From: Cordia subcordata
Lineage: Eukaryota > Streptophyta > Magnoliopsida > Boraginales > Cordiaceae
Assembly: GCA_028554755.1 (NCBI GenBank)
Contig: JAPTOF010000015.1
Coordinates: 9,900,501 to 9,964,500 of the forward strand
Reading direction: 5' to 3'
DNA length: 64,000 nucleotides
A program made the translations under genes and the position numbers. Position 1 is the stretch's first letter; every line of letters begins with the position of its first letter. Of this stretch, positions 1 to 12,500 are shown in pieces. The notes under the pieces were generated by a model. The model made no database searches. It was not told the origin of the DNA and saw nothing but the letters and a program-made list of their open reading frames with translations.

Positions 1-1
1 T

Positions 2-3000
2 TCTACATCCACCCAATTTGTTGCCGCAACCAATATGGCCCTATACGAGTCGATCCATCAAGTTGCCATGTGGGGAGATTTCAAAGGGAGTGGATTTCTA
101 AACGCCTCTGCTCCCATGATTCCGGGGGTTGAAGCAAAATTGAGCAACCAGGTGCAGATTTATTTGATTATGCCTTTGGAATCTTTTTATCTACATTGGT
201 TCCATATATGATCTCATTTTGACATTCAAAACCTGCAGTCAGAGGACTCCTCACATGGAACGGTAGGAGCCTCTAACAAATATGACCAAGAAGCTACTAA
301 ACCAGTAGATAAGGTAAAATGAGCTATCCTGGTCTGGTTTGCTTTCCTTTATTTTCTTCAGTTCCTACAATTATTATCCTCTAAATATGTTTGTAAATAT
401 TGTTTATTCTTATAGCGTGAACATGGTAACTCAGCCTCTTTAAATCAAGTTCTCTGTTTCCTAAATCACAAAAACGATAGTGAAGTGAAAAAAAACCACT
501 CAAAACTTACAGGTTCAAATCCCTTCAGTGTGCAACAGTGGCATCTCATTGTTATCTTAGTGATATCCTATTCTGCTGTGCCATTTTCTCTATGTATTGT
601 CCCATTTGTTCTTTTAGGTCGTGACTACAATCAATGGTCTCCCCATCATGGAAGGAAATGTATCAGAATCAGAGCTACTTAAGAATGCAAAATATTTCTC
701 TTGAAATAGCTCACATTCACCATAACTGATTCAGCATAGTATACTTGCTGCTTGTGTCAAGGTGTACGGTTGTGGATTTTTAACCCTTCCTTGCATCGAA
801 GCCTGTGAATATCATTAACATGATTGTATATATGTATACAAAATTTTGTGTCTTAAATATGTACGTTTGCAAGATCTAGACAATGATATCAGAATATCTC
901 TTCAGGTAGTGCAGGGCCCTGTACGAATATAGTGTAAATAAACCGGACTACATACAGTAGCTAAAACTGTGTAAGATATTCAGACTTTAAGACCACCCAA
1001 AAGACCATAATGTAAATTCAGTTTCTTCAATTCCAGTGAATCTTGGTGCATCTGTGTGTGTGCACATGGTTTAATCTTCCTGTTGTTTGCTTTATCTGTA
1101 CAAGCAAATTATTCATAGACCAGACCAAGAAAGTTGAGATGCTGAATTGAGTAAGCAGCTCTTTTGCATATATTTCAAAACTGGTTGGCGTCTTCTCTTT
1201 TGATTGCGAAACACTTGACCTATGAGACTGAAACTTACCAGTTCGGTACCTGATTCTCAAGTCCATCTTTCTAATTATATGTTAAAAGGACGATTCTTCT
1301 ATTGATGTTCTGCAAATCGATAATGATATCACTGTAACTCGCGAAATTTGTCAGGGTAGAAGCCAAACAAAATCTTTGTTTTTTGGACAATTTCTGTTGC
1401 AGCATAATCTGACATGAGGACTGCATATATGCAACTAATTGTGCTTATCATCTTTGAGAATTTGTAAATTGACCTACTTTTTGAAGTTCCTTTTGTTTTC
1501 AGAGATTTCGACAGCTCTAAATCATTGCTACTTGCTTAATCTTTTATTTTGATTCACAGGTTTTGAGGCGTCTTGCTCAAAATCGTGAGGCTGCTCGTAA
1601 AAGTCGCCTGCGTAAAAAGGTATTCGTTTTTTTCACAGAGGAAGGGGCTAGTTGTTTAGGGGTGATTGCGGTGTATGATATACGAAACATTTGTCCATAT
1701 TCTTTTTTTCATTCATAGGAAAATCTACATTAGAACTCTTATGTATCTTGAGTCAATGAAATTAGAACACATTCACCTGATCTAAACTACATTTACAGGC
1801 CTATGTTCAGCAGCTGGAAAATAGTAAATTGAAACTGATTCAATTAGAACAAGAGCTTGAAAGAGCCAGACAACAGGTAAAATGAAAATTGACCTTTTGT
1901 AACTTTCTAGCTTTAATCCACTTTAGACACTAGAAATTTACTTTCTATAATGCCCCTCCTTCTGGTCATTACAAAGAGGTAGAGAACTAAAGAATTATTC
2001 TATGCAGGGTCTCTACACAGGTGGTGGGGTAGATGTTAGTCAGATAGGTTACACTGGAAATTCAAATGCAGGTGTGTTGGTTGATTTAATATCATTATCT
2101 TCTTCAAATATCAGTGAGACCAGTTGATACAGAAGTTCCAATAAATGCTTATTATGTATTTGTATCACAACATTCCTAGTTAGATGCCATATAATACATA
2201 TCAAATGAGTGGTCACATCTTCCAAAACTAGTTATTGATTGGATTTCTTTTATGGCTATAGCTACTTGCAAGATCATCTTATTATGTTATTATAGATCAT
2301 CTTATTATGTTATTATGAACTGTCTTGATTTATCTGCATTAAAATGACTTCTCCATTCTTAGAGGAGTCCAGTTCGCCTAGTTAAATTGCTTATTTTTCT
2401 TTTGGTCATTGCCAAATTGTTCTCATAAGCAGGTATATGATCAGGCAGGAAAATTAGACTCAAACATGTTTACACATGTGATAAGGAAAGTGAAAACACT
2501 GACCATGTTATAATACTGCTTTTTCCCATATCTAGAAAGCGTATATCTTGTCCTGTGGCAAATGATATCTCTACACAAACTTAAGGGCTTATCTGCAGTA
2601 AGGAGCTAGTATATGTATTAATTACAGTGAGTAGAGCACATTCCTGAAGTCAATATGAGATCTAATCTAGATTGCTAGTGTTTCCAGGACAAACAACATT
2701 TTTAAGCATTAATTTTCACTAAAAGTTCTCAATCTTCAGACTAGTCTTATTCTTTATGATTTTGACAAGTTATCATTCATTCCACAGATTCTACCAATTT
2801 TGTGAAGCATTATGTTGTGATTGTCTAACATGTTTTACTTGGAGGTCACTTCTTTCTGTAAATTCCATTGAGTCAATAATTTTCTTTTCTTCCTTCGGTC
2901 AAGCTCTTATCATTTGTGTTCACCTACTTTGGTGATCCTGTAGGTATTACCACTTTTGATACAGAATATGGACAGTGGGTAGAAGAGCACAATACACAAA

Positions 3001-5449
3001 TTGGTGAATTGAGAGATGCTTTGCACTCTCATTTTGATGAAATAGGCTTGCGCATTCTTGTAGACAAAAGCATGGGACACTACTTTGACCTTTTCCGCAT
3101 GAAAGCAATAGCTGCAAAGGCTGACGTGTTTTATCTTATGTCCGGAATGTGGAAGACATCAGCCGAGCGTTTTTTCTTGTGGATTGGGGGATTTCGACCT
3201 TCAGAGCTCCTAAAGGTGATATATGCTTCAATTCTAATGGTTAAATAGAATTTTGGTTGGTTATGATGCCTGAGTTCATAAACCAAAACCAGACTGGTTT
3301 TATTGCTTTCTCCTACAAATGCACATTATGTTATATATGTTCATAATTGGCACAAATTTGAAACTAGAAATTCTTTTCTATGCTAATATTAGGTCTTATT
3401 ACAAGTAAATTTCTACTTTTCACTTGATGTCAAATCCAAAAACAAAGTCTTCCAACTGCAGCTTACTACATAGAGACCTGTACATGCAAGAATAGGTTGA
3501 AAGCAGAGAAGAACAATAGTGCACTCTCATTTACCCTCTTCTGATCAGCTGAGCATGTCATGCATACATGTTCTTTTTTGTTTTTTATCCTTTTAACGCA
3601 AATCTAAATCTGATAGAGAGCTCCTTGTCTATTTCTCTTCTCACACTCCCGACAATATTTTTGTCCTCCTCACCAAAGATGGCTTATTCACAATGTTTTT
3701 CACTCCCTCCAGATTCTCATGCCACATCTTGAGCCCTTGACAGAACAACAATGTCTGGAGGTGTGTAATCTTAAACAATCATGTCAGCAAGCCGAAGATG
3801 CTTTGTCGCAGGGAATGGATAAACTACAACAAATATTGGCTGAGACGATAGCAACTGGTCAACTAGGCGAAGGAAGTTACCTCCCGCAAATAGGTGCTGC
3901 AATGGAGAAGTTGGAAGCTCTGGTGAGGTTTGTGAACCAGGTAATAACGTGATTGCTTTGTTCGATGCCTAAATGGCACTGACCATCGACTTTTCTTCGT
4001 CTCCTTCTTCCCTTTTTGCCCCCCCCCCCTGGAATGTAAGAGTTGGCTCTTACAATTGGATAACTTTAGTCAGAAATCTATTAGCAGTCTTACCATTTCG
4101 AGGGATTTTAACTCTGTACATTATCAAAAAGTAATCCTGATGTTGCATAGATTTAGTCTACCAGTACAAAACAAACTAAATTTCTTTGCTTATTTCTTTT
4201 AAGTCATTTCTTATTTCAGAGTTAGTGCTATCTTGAATTATCCAATCTTGATATGGTGAACTGTTCTCGTTTAAAAAATTCTATTGAAATATTCTACTTC
4301 ATGTCATCTCTGTATGTTTTTGTTCCTTTTATTTTTCAGTAAATTATGTTAGTCATATGCTTGCATAGATTTAGTCTACCAGTACAAAACAAACAAAATT
4401 TCTTTGCTTATTTCTTTTAAGTCATTTCTTATTTCAGAGTTAGTGCTATCTTGAATTATCCAATCTTGATATGGTGAATTCTGGTTTAAAAATTCTATTG
4501 AAATATTCTACTTCATGTCATCTCTGTATATTTTTGTTCCTTTTCTTTTTCAGTAAATTATGTTAGTCATATTCTGCTTAATTCATTAAACCAAACTACG
4601 CTTATCCCATTAGGTGGGGTAAGCTATATGGATCTGAGAATATCACTTACTCCTTTCAAAGGCAATCGGGCCATCTCCTTCGAACAAGTGAATAATAAAA
4701 AAAAGAAATTCAATAGTATTCATTCCAGTTCCAAGCTGTGCATGGGCAGTTCATTGATTGTACATTAACGGGACAGCAGCCTTCCTATCCATTTCATGCT
4801 TGGCTTACCTTTGTGGTCCTGGACAATATTCTGAATGCTGTATTTGTAGAATTTTGTAGCAAAAGCTTGTTTTAGATGTTGGATGTTTACGAATGATAAG
4901 TTCAAATGCTTTCACTTAGTAATTGGTGCATAGCAAGTCAGGTGGAACTGGGAGCATCTGTCATGTTAACCACTTATCTTGGAACTTTTTGGTCAAAGTA
5001 AACTCTCAAAAAACAAATCAATATTTGGCTATTTTATTTTCCCACCCTCCGGGAGTGGTGCTCAATATGAATTAATTGGTTTAAAATTAGTTAATGCCAA
5101 GTTGCTGACAATGAAAGAAATTGCTCGTATAAAAATTTTATGTTGTCTGCAGTACAGAGATGTATGAGAAAGCTCTTTCTAATTTCACATTCTTTCTCAA
5201 TCATTACCTGTTTATATATTTTTCCAACAGCTGATGGTTTGGGTTTATATGTTTGTGTATCTGCCTTACTGACATGCTTCAGTTTTTCTCAAACAGGCAG
5301 ATCATCTTCGTCAGGTAACACTGCAGCAGATGTCTCGCATCCTAACTACCCGGCAAGCAGCTCGAGGCCTCCTAGCCTTAGGAGAATACTTCCAGCGCCT
5401 CCGTGCTTTGAGCTCGCTTTGGACTACCCGTACTCGTGAACCTGCCTAA
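2..5449 (+). CDS. TGA9/TGA10-like bZIP transcription factor (5'-partial)
   Basis: A TGA-class bZIP factor, expected to act in the nucleus on TGACG/as-1 elements. Eight exons join in one open frame of 359 residues: 2-151, 239-313, 1560-1619, 1799-1876, 2008-2071, 2944-3215, 3713-3940, 5297-5449, all with GT-AG introns. The visible N-terminal part contains ALYESIHQVAMWGDFK. The basic region (NREAARKSR) is split over exons 2-3, and the leucine zipper (exon 4) starts AYVQQLENSKLKLIQLEQEL. Exons 6-8 encode the DOG1 domain (YGQWVEEHNTQIGELR, then PHLEPLTEQQ), ending TRTREPA before TAA. The N-terminus and promoter lie outside the window. Introns 2 and 7 are long (1246 and 1356 bp). The family is clear. 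TGA9/TGA10 rather than the TGA1 or TGA2 clades is inferred from the N-terminal extension. No damage was seen. Confidence 0.93.
4143..4578. repeat. 218-bp tandem duplication in TGA intron 7
   Basis: Two head-to-tail copies (about 4143-4360 and 4361-4575) share nearly all bases, beginning TTGCATAGATTTAGTC and ending near AAATTATGTTAGTCATA. Differences are a few substitutions and short indels around the GTTTAAAAAA run. A recent local duplication with no coding content. Confidence 0.9.
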
Positions 5450-6360
5450 TTATGCAAGAGAAGGGTCTTGATGCACCATTTGAGGGGATATTTCCTGGGA
5501 TCAATGCTTGGTAGATATGTTCATTACTTCTACATGTTTCACAGGATATGCTCATGGAACCAAAAACCAAGTGCTGCCATACTCGTAGGAGCTTCCCACC
5601 ATCAAGAAATTGTATATAAATTGGATACTTCACCAAAAGGAATTTTGGGAATTGCAGTTGTTTTCCTTTTTTTTTTTAATACTTTTGTTGGTTGTATATT
5701 TAGACTTTAAGAAATTGTATATAAATTGGATACTTCCTTCACCAAGAGGAAGTTTGGGAATTGCAGTTGTTTTCCTTTTTTTATAGTACTTTTGTTGGTT
5801 GTATATTTAGACTTTAGAGAAAGTTTTTGAGTCTTGTGCAATCTGTTATCAGATGTAATTGGTTGTGGAAAATGACGGTTCTTTTTGTCCTTGCATTTTG
5901 AGTATTGTTCTTTTGTAAATGTATGACGCACATTGCCGCAGACTTGAGCTCCCCATTCAAGTACATGAGTCATCTAGATCTGCTGCTTCTGGGATCCAAA
6001 TCTAGCAACTTTGAGTCCCAAGAAACTTGTTGCAGATTCATGGCCAAGGAAGCTGTGTTGGCTTGTTTAGATGCATCAAACTTCATGTTCTTACTCATTA
6101 AAACAAATCGTCTTAGAACCATTGCAGACTGCAAGAATTAGTAGAACATTTTACGGTCTGTAAGGGCTTGCTGTTTGTTATATGGTACCATTTTGCTTCA
6201 ATTTTCCCTTTTTTTTTTTTTTTTTTTTTTTTGGTGGGTGTCCTTATTCAGCTTTGTTCCTCGACTATCAGCAAAGAATCTGCTAATTGTGGGTTGGAGC
6301 ATCATATGAACTTTGGCCTTTCAGGAGTATAAGCTATGTGCTGATTTTAGATGCTTGAGC
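5450..6360 (+). other. TGA gene 3' UTR and downstream sequence
   Basis: No gene is supported here. It starts right after the TGA stop codon and is T-rich. It contains a 105-bp tandem duplication (5606-5815) and a run of 24 T at 6209-6232. The 3' UTR probably ends in the first several hundred bases, but no cleavage site can be placed with certainty. Short open frames at 5905-6141 show no conserved motif. Confidence 0.5.
5606..5815. repeat. 105-bp tandem duplication in TGA 3' UTR
   Basis: Copy 1 (5606-5710) and copy 2 (5711-5815) both begin GAAATTGTATATAAATTGG and end with TGGTTGTATATTTAGACTT. They differ by a few bases and by T-run length. The repeat lies 157 bp after the stop codon, so it is probably transcribed. 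Confidence 0.9.
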
Positions 6361-6418
6361 AAAAATAATTGGGGAAGAGGTTGAGTACAATTCTCCAACT
6401 CCCCTGCAAGGTTTAATT

Positions 6419-6785
6419 TTCACCTTGAACCCCCAATAGTATATCAAGGGTTAAATTCAAAAAAGTCCCTAAAGTTGTGGTTTAATTTTAAGTTACTCCC
6501 TATTGTTTTATAAAGTTTAAATTAATCCTCAATATTTCAAAATATAGTTAAATTGGTCCCTGATGTTTGAAAAAATTCATACTAGTCGTCAATGTTTCAC
6601 AATCTTGTTCAAATTAGTCCCTTTGGCTTTACTCATTTTGGGGACTAGTTCAAATGAATTTGTGAAATATGGAGGACTAATTTGAACTTTTTTAAACAAT
6701 GGAGATTAATTTATACTTTTTCAAACAATGGGTACTAATTTGAAAAAATATGATAACATTGGAGACTTTTTGTATAATTTTCCCG
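6419..6785. repeat. Fold-back element of degenerate AT-rich units
   Basis: The left half repeats motifs of the type TTAGTCCCT/CAATGTTTCA. The right half (from about 6640) holds their reverse complements (GGGACTAGTTCAAAT, GGAGACTTTTT). The arrangement predicts a long imperfect hairpin centred near 6630. This is a common non-coding plant fold-back/MITE type. Ends and target duplication were not defined. Confidence 0.6.
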
Positions 6786-7199
6786 GATATCAATATCATC
6801 ATCAATCAATCAATCATCATATCAATATCAATCAATTTGTTTATATACGAAAACTGGAGAATCTATCTATATATCTATTTATATTTTATATATGCATTAA
6901 AATGAAGTACAACTAAAGTTTAACACATTAGCAATTCAAATGAGTGAGAGCTTGACATGTTAACTCTCCACATAAATGATAGCTACTAAAACTAGAGAAG
7001 TGGAACTAAAGCTTCACACATCAACAATTCAAATGAATGAGAGCTTGAGACATCAGCTCTCCAACTGAATGGTAATTTGACATGTTACTTAAGTATTTAT
7101 TAATTTTACAAAATATTATTAATATTTTTAATATGATTTTTAATGTATTATACTCGTATCAGATACAATGGGTATCATATTGATTTTAACCTGAAGAGT

Positions 7200-8335
7200 A
7201 GAATTCCAAAATGTGCAAGAATATCCTGAAAGGCAAAGAAGTTATTCAACAAGGTGCTAAATGGGTTATTCGAAATGGCAAGAAAGTCCGGTTTTGGCTC
7301 AATTGGGGGGTGGAGAATTCTCCATTAGTCTTTATGCCTAATAGGCAGATCCCGGAAGATCAACTTCAATGCACAGTCGATAAATTTACAATGGTAGATG
7401 GTTCATGGAGTTGGGGTATTTTCCACAGTTGGCTTCCGGACAAAATACTTCTCCAAATAGCAGGGATCCTTTGTCATAACTTTCTGGTGGATTTGGAAAT
7501 GGAGGAACATTGAATCCTTTGTCGAACAACTTAGGTTATCAATTGACGAGAAAACAGTCATCATCAGACACTACTGCTCGGAAATTAAAGATGCATAGAA
7601 GGTTGCTAATGGTGGTGGACAAAGCAGGTGCAAGGAATGGTCGAATATTCACTGGACACTAGCAAAAGATTGCATGAAGTTTAATGTTGATGGATGCGCT
7701 AAAGAGAATCTGGGTTGGGCTGCAGCAGGAGGGATTTTTTGAAATGAAAGGTGTCAATGAAGTCCTGGTTTTGCACTGAATATATCCCACTAGACACTAG
7801 CAAAAGATTGCATAAAGCTTAACGTTGATTAATGCTCTAAAGAAAATCTGGGTCGGGCCACAACAGGCGGGATTTTTCGAAATGAAAGGTGTCAATGAAG
7901 CGCTGCTTTTGTGCTGAATCTGGATATTGCAACTAACAATGCAACATGGCTCAAGCGATGGGGCTTTTTGAAGGTTTACGTATGGCCTAGCCAGGGGGCA
8001 TCTCAAAGTTGGTGATTGAAACATATTCGGAAAATCTAACTCGCTGGGTGAATGGAAACTTCCCCCACATGGAAATGTTCTTCAATATGTTGAGGAATGT
8101 AAAACTATCACAAGGGGGAACCCAAGATATTAGCTGAAACATTAGAGAAGGGAATAAAAGTGCAAACTGGATTGTTAATTACGATGTTCATCTCTCGATT
8201 GGATTGCATTTCTTTAAAGGGCCTCCTGACCAATTGAGAAGCATTTTTGGCGAAGATTTAAGGGGCGGTCTCATCCCTTAGATTGATTATCTAGTAATTT
8301 GACTCCCTCTTCCGTTGGAGGAAAAAAAAAGAAAA
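7200..8335 (+). mobile_element. Decayed LINE (non-LTR retrotransposon) 3' end
   Basis: The reading frame at 7211-7513 resembles the zf-RVT region downstream of plant LINE reverse transcriptases (GAKWVIRNGKKVRFWLNW). It is followed by an RNase H remnant: KFNVDGCAKENLGWAAAGG at about 7678-7736, then the NN motif (ATNNATW) near 7930. Stops and frame changes interrupt it. The part encoding KFNVDG is duplicated in tandem with a 138-bp offset (7651-7782 and 7789-7920). An A-rich stretch at 8322-8340 could be the old poly(A) tail. The upstream endonuclease and RT core are missing, as in a 5'-truncated LINE insertion. Confidence 0.75.
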
Positions 8336-8524
8336 GAAAATCTGGAAAAACAAATTGCTTGTGGAGGAGTTTGGGAATTAGGCTTGACCTCATGAAGGAA
8401 AATGGTCAAGAGGTCTTTGTACGTTGCTTGGATGAATCAGTCATCACTATAGGTAAATTTGAGATTATGCATTTCATAGAAAAAGAGATATATATACAGC
8501 CGATGAAAGGTAATTGCTGACAAA

Positions 8525-8650
8525 GTGTCACATCCCCAAACTCAAATCTCGGGTCTGCAAGCGAAATTAATATTTTAAACATAACAAATAACTGTGAGCG
8601 AGACTAGTATTGAAAGCATAATAAATAACTACTTAAACCCTATGATGTTA
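8525..8650 (-). repeat. TRIM-family LTR remnant
   Basis: The stretch begins TGTCACATCCCC and contains GAGCGAGACTAGTATTG then AATAACTACTTAAACCC. This parallels the LTRs of the TRIM array at 48140-48905 (GCGAGCGACACTGGTGTTG, TAATAACTACTTGGG). It is diverged and lacks a clear partner, so it is probably a solo or truncated LTR. Confidence 0.5.
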
Positions 8651-9551
8651 TTGGCATAAAAAAATAACTACTTGCACCTTCAAATAATTAACACCCACTT
8701 AAAAATCACCACAAATCACCCTCACAAACTAATGTAAGACACCACAGATAGATATCTGTTAGGAAGGGAAGATGATGAGTAACAACTCTGAATCTTAATC
8801 AGAGGGTATCATAGAGGGGAAGGGCCTTTTTATTAGGAATCTTTCCTTTATGATTCTATCCTTTTCTTTTCCTTTATTTCCACCCCCCATGAATCCCAAC
8901 AAGCCTTTAGTTCCAGATCCAAAATGAGTCAGTCAACTTCCTAGCATAAGGCGTCTCTTAGTAGTCAGTAGATTAGTATCTTACTGGTATTGCTTTGTGC
9001 AGAAGGCGAAATTTTAGACGCTGCAGAATGTTACCTGATACTGAAAATTACATAAAACTTTAGTCCTAGAGATCTAGTCTTCTGTAGAAGCAGATCACCT
9101 TAAGAAGTAAGATGTATAGCAAAAGTTGTTTATTCTCCCAAACAAGACCCCATGAAAGCCAGAAACTTTATCGCTTGTATTAGCAAGGCTTCAGCTTGTG
9201 CACAAGCTTATGGTTTAGAGATTGGTTTGCATATGAATCGAACCAAGTCCTGTTCCAAAAGAAGAGAAAAGAACCAAGAGAATAAAGCTTCCCACCCCCT
9301 CCTCAGGATAGTCTTATGAGGTAAACATATGTGCTGCTTAAAAGAAATTATACCGTTGCCATTTGCCACTAACAAATCAACAGTTGATTAACATTTTTGT
9401 TTGATTGACATCTTTCAACCATCCTGATGCAGCAAAGAAGCAACTAAAATGCAATTTATTGCAAGTTCGAAAGAGAACTGCTTTTGCGGTGGTTGATGTG
9501 CAGGGGAATTGAAGAACTTGTAAAATTAATATGAATTCATCTGAAACATGC
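8651..9551. other. Intergenic sequence before the AGT2 3' end
   Basis: No gene or recognisable element was found. The part nearest 9551 is expected to hold the 3' UTR of the minus-strand AGT2 gene. Confidence 0.4.
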
Positions 9552-12500
9552 TCATAACTTTGAAATGGCATAATCCAATGCATCAACCAGGAAATCTGCA
9601 GAAAGGTAGCAATTCAATGATCAGTAAAGATAAGCATAATATGTCTAGATATGATGATGATGATGATGAAGAAGAAGTAGACTGAGTTGATAAAGTGAAA
9701 CAAGGGAGAAAGAAAAGAAAGAAACTAGGATCATCTTATTTCTTTCGTTTCCATCTGGAAGCAATACAAAGCCCTAGAGACTGGAGGGCAAGTGTACCTG
9801 CATCATCTTTGGTGAAACACATCGGAGGCTTTATTCTGAAAACATTCCCATGAAGGCCACCTTTCCCAACAAGTACACCAAGTTCTGCAATTACAAAGAA
9901 AATTGATACAACTATATATTATGCTGCCAAAACCAATGAACAAAGGAAAACTAACAATTTTTCTTTTTCTTCCTTTCCTTTTATCTTCTACTGGTTGGTT
10001 AACAAACCTCTGAGCTTTTCAAATAAAACCGCAGTTTCTGCCTTAGCAGGTGTCTTCTCTTTTCTATCAGTCACAAGTTCAATCCCCACCATTAAGCCCC
10101 TGCCTCTTACATCTCCAATCACTGGCAACATAGGCATGAGAGAAAGAGACTTTAATAATCATGTCTGAAAGTCTCCAGAAAACGATGAAAAAGAATGTGG
10201 AGCAAACAAGCCACAAAATATAAGCGGAACAGAGTAATCTCAAAAGATAGAAGAGTTGACAGGCATTCTGCTGGTAAGAACACTTTTTTCTTAAGCTGAT
10301 AAATGGCTTAGGCAAATGGATTATCAGTGCTCCCTGGTTTAACATGCCTAAGTACACTTGAGATTGCGAACAACCACTTGACACAAATCCGTACATGCAA
10401 ACATCATACAACCTCCACCTATGCGACCCACTGATCATAGACTTGTAGGCTTCTTACTCATGAATCATCTTAAATCTGGTATCCGCGAGTATCAAAACGA
10501 TATCAAAAAAATCAAGCCAAAAAGGTCCTTGATTTTCTGTTTGCAAACCAAAGCTTTTTTGGGCAGCCCCTTCTGGATAAAGGATTATAGATAAACAAAT
10601 TGGGATCATTATTTAACATGGGAACTTGGCATCTAAAGCTTGCCAAGTGATAGGTTCTATAAAGAGGTTAAATTTAATAACCCACAACAATGAAAAAGAG
10701 GAGAGGCCAACAGGGAGAACATCAAAATCTCTACATAGCCAAAAATTTACTAACCCTCAAAACCAGTTCATGACAAGTCAAATTCTCTTGGAGGACAGGA
10801 GGAATTACAGGGGCATGGTTAGTTTTTGGGGAATGGGGATCAGCCAAAAAGCATTAATCAGAGAGATTGCAATATAACGAAGAATGAGTGGGTTTTACTC
10901 CTGCCCCTCTATGCATATTGAGTATGGGTTGTATGATAAAGAATTGCAACAAGTATTTAAAGGAAAGAGTTTTAGCGTGCAAATTATTAATTTATATTTT
11001 TCCCAATTGGTAAATTCTATTTATGATAACCAAAACTGAGCTTATAGTTACTTGGTCCCAACCTATTTGAAATCTACCTAGAAAACATACCAACATGAAG
11101 TAGGATGATTGGAAGAACTAAAAGGAAAATCTTGGAAAATGATCCCTAAAGTATGGTCTTGAGATAATAACAGAAGAGGAATAAATGAACTTGGTAGTGT
11201 AGCTTAAGACTTAAGATGTAAAAGCTGAACAGACATTACATTTCATGATGGCTCTAATGGCTAACTGCCTTTTGCATCAGAAAAGGATTGATGCAGGGAA
11301 GATAAGTATGTTGTGCGGGAAAGATAACCTACTGCAATTTCTAGCTAGATGTCAAGAATATTTAAAACCAGGTCGTCTATGAAAAAACTAACTTGTATAT
11401 GTTGATAAATGTTCCACTACTTTGTTTTTCCTACAATATTATGGTAAAGAGAATTACAGTCATGTCTTTGTTGAAGATCTCTCAGCCGGCCAATCAAATG
11501 GGTTCCAACTTCAGCACAATGCTTTTGACGTTGCTCCCTGTCAATAACTTTAAGTACTGCAAGTCCACCAGCAGAGCATACAGGGTTGCCACCAAAAGTG
11601 TTGAACTGGATCTTTTGAGCCATTACACTTGCAATTTCTGGAGTTGTGACAACAGCTCCTAGAGGTAAACCATTCCCAATACCCTGGAAAACATGATTTT
11701 CAAAGTCAAACAATTAATCCTGCAATGTATAAGACATTTTCAACACCCAGGGAAATTAATCATAGGAAGTGAAACTCTCTCTCAAAATATATGAATGATG
11801 AGACACCTTTGCCATGGTAACTATGTCAGGTACGACACCCTGGGTCTCAAATCCCCAGTAATGACTTCCTGTGCGGCCAAACCCAGTTTGCACTTCATCA
11901 GCAATGCAGACACCACCAGCTCTATGAACTATGTCATACACCAGTTTCAAATATCCAGGAGCTAGTTCAACTGCTCCCCCAACTCCCTAAAATTTGCCAA
12001 AGCAGAAGATCATAATAAGAACTTATGATCAATCTAAGACCAAAAACCATCTTGGCAGACTGATAGAAGTAACTAAACAAACCTGAATCGTTTCAGCAAT
12101 AAAACCAGCAACTTTTCCTGAAGTACCATTATCAATGTGATCCTGTACATCTTCCACGTATCTTTGGGCATCAGATCCAAAGACTCCTCGGTATGTATTT
12201 GGATTTATAACATGATGAATGTCCCCCTGCAAAGTTCTATAGGAATTACGCAATAATTTATGAGAAAAATCAGCACAATGCACCACTGATTTTAACTAAG
12301 AATACTTGTAACTACTCTGCTGATACGATGGTGAGGACAACAAGAAGAAAACACCTCAGAAGCTCAGAAAATGACTTTCTCACCTTATTTTGCCTTAACT
12401 CTGGAATCAGATGGTTCCCCTCAATTTCAGACAAAATGCATACAAGTTACAAACATTTGAGCTTGTGGAAGTCCTAGAAAGTAGTTGAGTGAACAAGATG

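Noticed and set aside
500..530. Box-B-like GGTTCAAATCCC in TGA intron 2, possible tRNA gene
   Set aside because: No box A at the right distance and no cloverleaf could be drawn.
5140..5439. Open frame of 99 codons at the end of the TGA gene
   Set aside because: It runs through the last TGA exon in a different frame. The exon frame gives the conserved DOG1 end.
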